Shown: one piece after another, positions 40,487-41,155 of the stretch
Layout of the letters: each line of letters begins with the position of its first letter
Position numbering within the stretch: the first letter of the stretch is position 1
Assembly (NCBI GenBank): GCA_018222865.1
Contig: JAAEZM010000016.1
Coordinates: 1-41,155, forward strand
Direction of reading: 5' to 3'
Source: Alphaproteobacteria bacterium
GTDB lineage: Bacteria; Pseudomonadota; Alphaproteobacteria; Caulobacterales; Maricaulaceae
Length of the DNA stretch: 41,155 nucleotides
Translations under genes and position numbers: made by a program
The notes under the pieces: model-generated
The model's database searches: none
What the model was told of the DNA's origin: nothing
Seen by the model: the letters and a program-made list of their open reading frames with translations, nothing else

Positions 40487-40705
40487 GGTCCTTCACGCTC
40501 ACGCGAGCCGGCTGAAACAGGCAAAACCTGACATGTACCCTGCAAAACACGCTCGCTAGCTTTCGCTCTTATCCGCGGGGAGCGGTGTGGCGGGGGTCAA
40601 GCCTGTGCGCTCAAAGATGACGTCTTGGTATGAAGGATTTCATCTGCAAGAAGGCTTACCCCCGTATTCTCTACCGGCATTATCCAGGTGCGGAGGGTGC
40701 GAGCG
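40487..40705. other. Intergenic region, nothing recognised
   Basis: 219 bp between the metallopeptidase and the regulator fragment. No gene with a plausible ribosome site, strong hairpin or promoter stands out. Confidence 0.4.
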
Positions 40706-41155
40706 ATGAATTGGGCGAGCCAGAAAATGATGGAAACGCAGCTGGAGCATGCCGTCAGGCCGATGCGCGATGTGAGGCTTTTACCCTTCTGCCCCCAAGC
40801 GGCCTTGCGCCCCTTTCACTGGGAGCCATCCCTGGTTCTTTGGGATAATGGTCCGACCCATGTGCCAAGCACACCGCCCCTTCTCTCCTTGAAGTGCGTC
40901 TTCGAGGGCGCAATGCATTACCGCGGTAGCGGGCGGCTTGATCTTCGCTCGGGCGATCTGGCGATTATCGGCCGGTCCCGCAGTATGGAGGGGGAGATCC
41001 CCAAAGGCCGGCGTGCCACGGGCTTCTCCATATTTGTGTCTGATGATGATCTTCCCGGCGGCTCTGAAGGCGCGCAAGCGCTTGAAGGCCTGATGTTGCG
41101 CGCTGATCCTCTAAAGGCACCTTTGCGCGAACCGCTGCAACAGCTTTCCGCGATG
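40706..41155 (+). CDS. N-terminal part of a probable AraC-type regulator (cut by window end)
   Basis: 150 codons open to the end of the window, starting at the ATG at 40706 with GGAGG 9 nt upstream. The sequence has PSLVLWDNGPTHV, a FEGAMHYRGSGRLDLRSGDLAIIGRS stretch and GRRATGFSIFVSDDD. These resemble the cupin-like sensing half of AraC-family activators, where a ligand pocket precedes two C-terminal HTHs. The HTH half is beyond the window, so the call is a guess from the N-terminus. Confidence 0.5.
   Translation, partial: MNWASQKMMETQLEHAVRPMRDVRLLPFCPQAALRPFHWEPSLVLWDNGPTHVPSTPPLLSLKCVFEGAMHYRGSGRLDLRSGDLAIIGRSRSMEGEIPKGRRATGFSIFVSDDDLPGGSEGAQALEGLMLRADPLKAPLREPLQQLSAM

Noticed and set aside
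1-41155. CRISPR arrays, IS elements, rRNA
   Set aside because: I saw no regularly spaced repeats, no transposase genes and no rRNA-like sequence.

Overview
The window looks like alphaproteobacterial chromosome carrying an integrated mobile element. The alphaproteobacterial call rests on the gene families and on overall gene style. A Caulobacterales/Maricaulales-type marine bacterium is my guess, but no rRNA or core marker is present to settle it.

Positions 1 to about 19.5 kb are a mobilizable genomic island next to a complete tRNA with anticodon CAT, probably tRNA-Ile2. A large serine recombinase reads antisense into the tRNA 3' end, which marks this as the integration junction. The recombinase is the last gene of a long leftward block (7379 to 35) of tightly overlapping genes: a 57-aa protein, a 443-aa multi-pass membrane protein, a membrane-anchored VWA-like protein, a VirD4/TraG-like coupling protein with degenerate nucleotide-binding motifs, three small proteins, and then a 123-aa protein with the recombinase. 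Rightward cargo follows: two orphan proteins, a noncoding stretch with strong hairpins (possible oriT), a protein made of two copies of one small domain, and an acidic protein. Next come a secreted protein (leftward) and a 203-aa tyrosine recombinase. Between these two lies a 126-bp segment bounded by perfect 16-bp inverted repeats, a possible invertible switch. A restriction-type defence cassette comes next: a cytosine-5 methyltransferase, a PD-(D/E)XK-like nuclease, and a Z1-type SF2 helicase with an HTH N-terminus. The island continues with ArdA antirestriction and ends with MobA-type relaxase and MobC genes. No VirB-type mating-pair genes are present, so the element would need a helper.

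Positions 19.7 to 25.8 kb hold a cell-surface glycan cluster: a WbqC-like protein, an ArnC/GtrB-like glycosyltransferase, a methyltransferase, an LPG-synthase-type transmembrane protein, a WecE/RffA sugar aminotransferase (convergent), and a large polytopic membrane protein of possible GT-C type. I could not find an attR, so the exact island/chromosome border between about 19.25 and 19.76 kb is unresolved.

Positions 25.9 to 41.2 kb look like ordinary chromosome: a STAS protein and hybrid histidine kinase, an FMN-dependent L-lactate dehydrogenase, a TetR-controlled RND efflux operon with two tandem operators, a secreted S1/P1 nuclease, a membrane-anchored Clp-fold serine proteinase, a free-Met-(R)-sulfoxide reductase, a DUF4892/OmpA-like plus CARDB-like secreted pair, a divergent TetR and YgjP-type metallopeptidase pair, and a partial AraC-like regulator running off the end.
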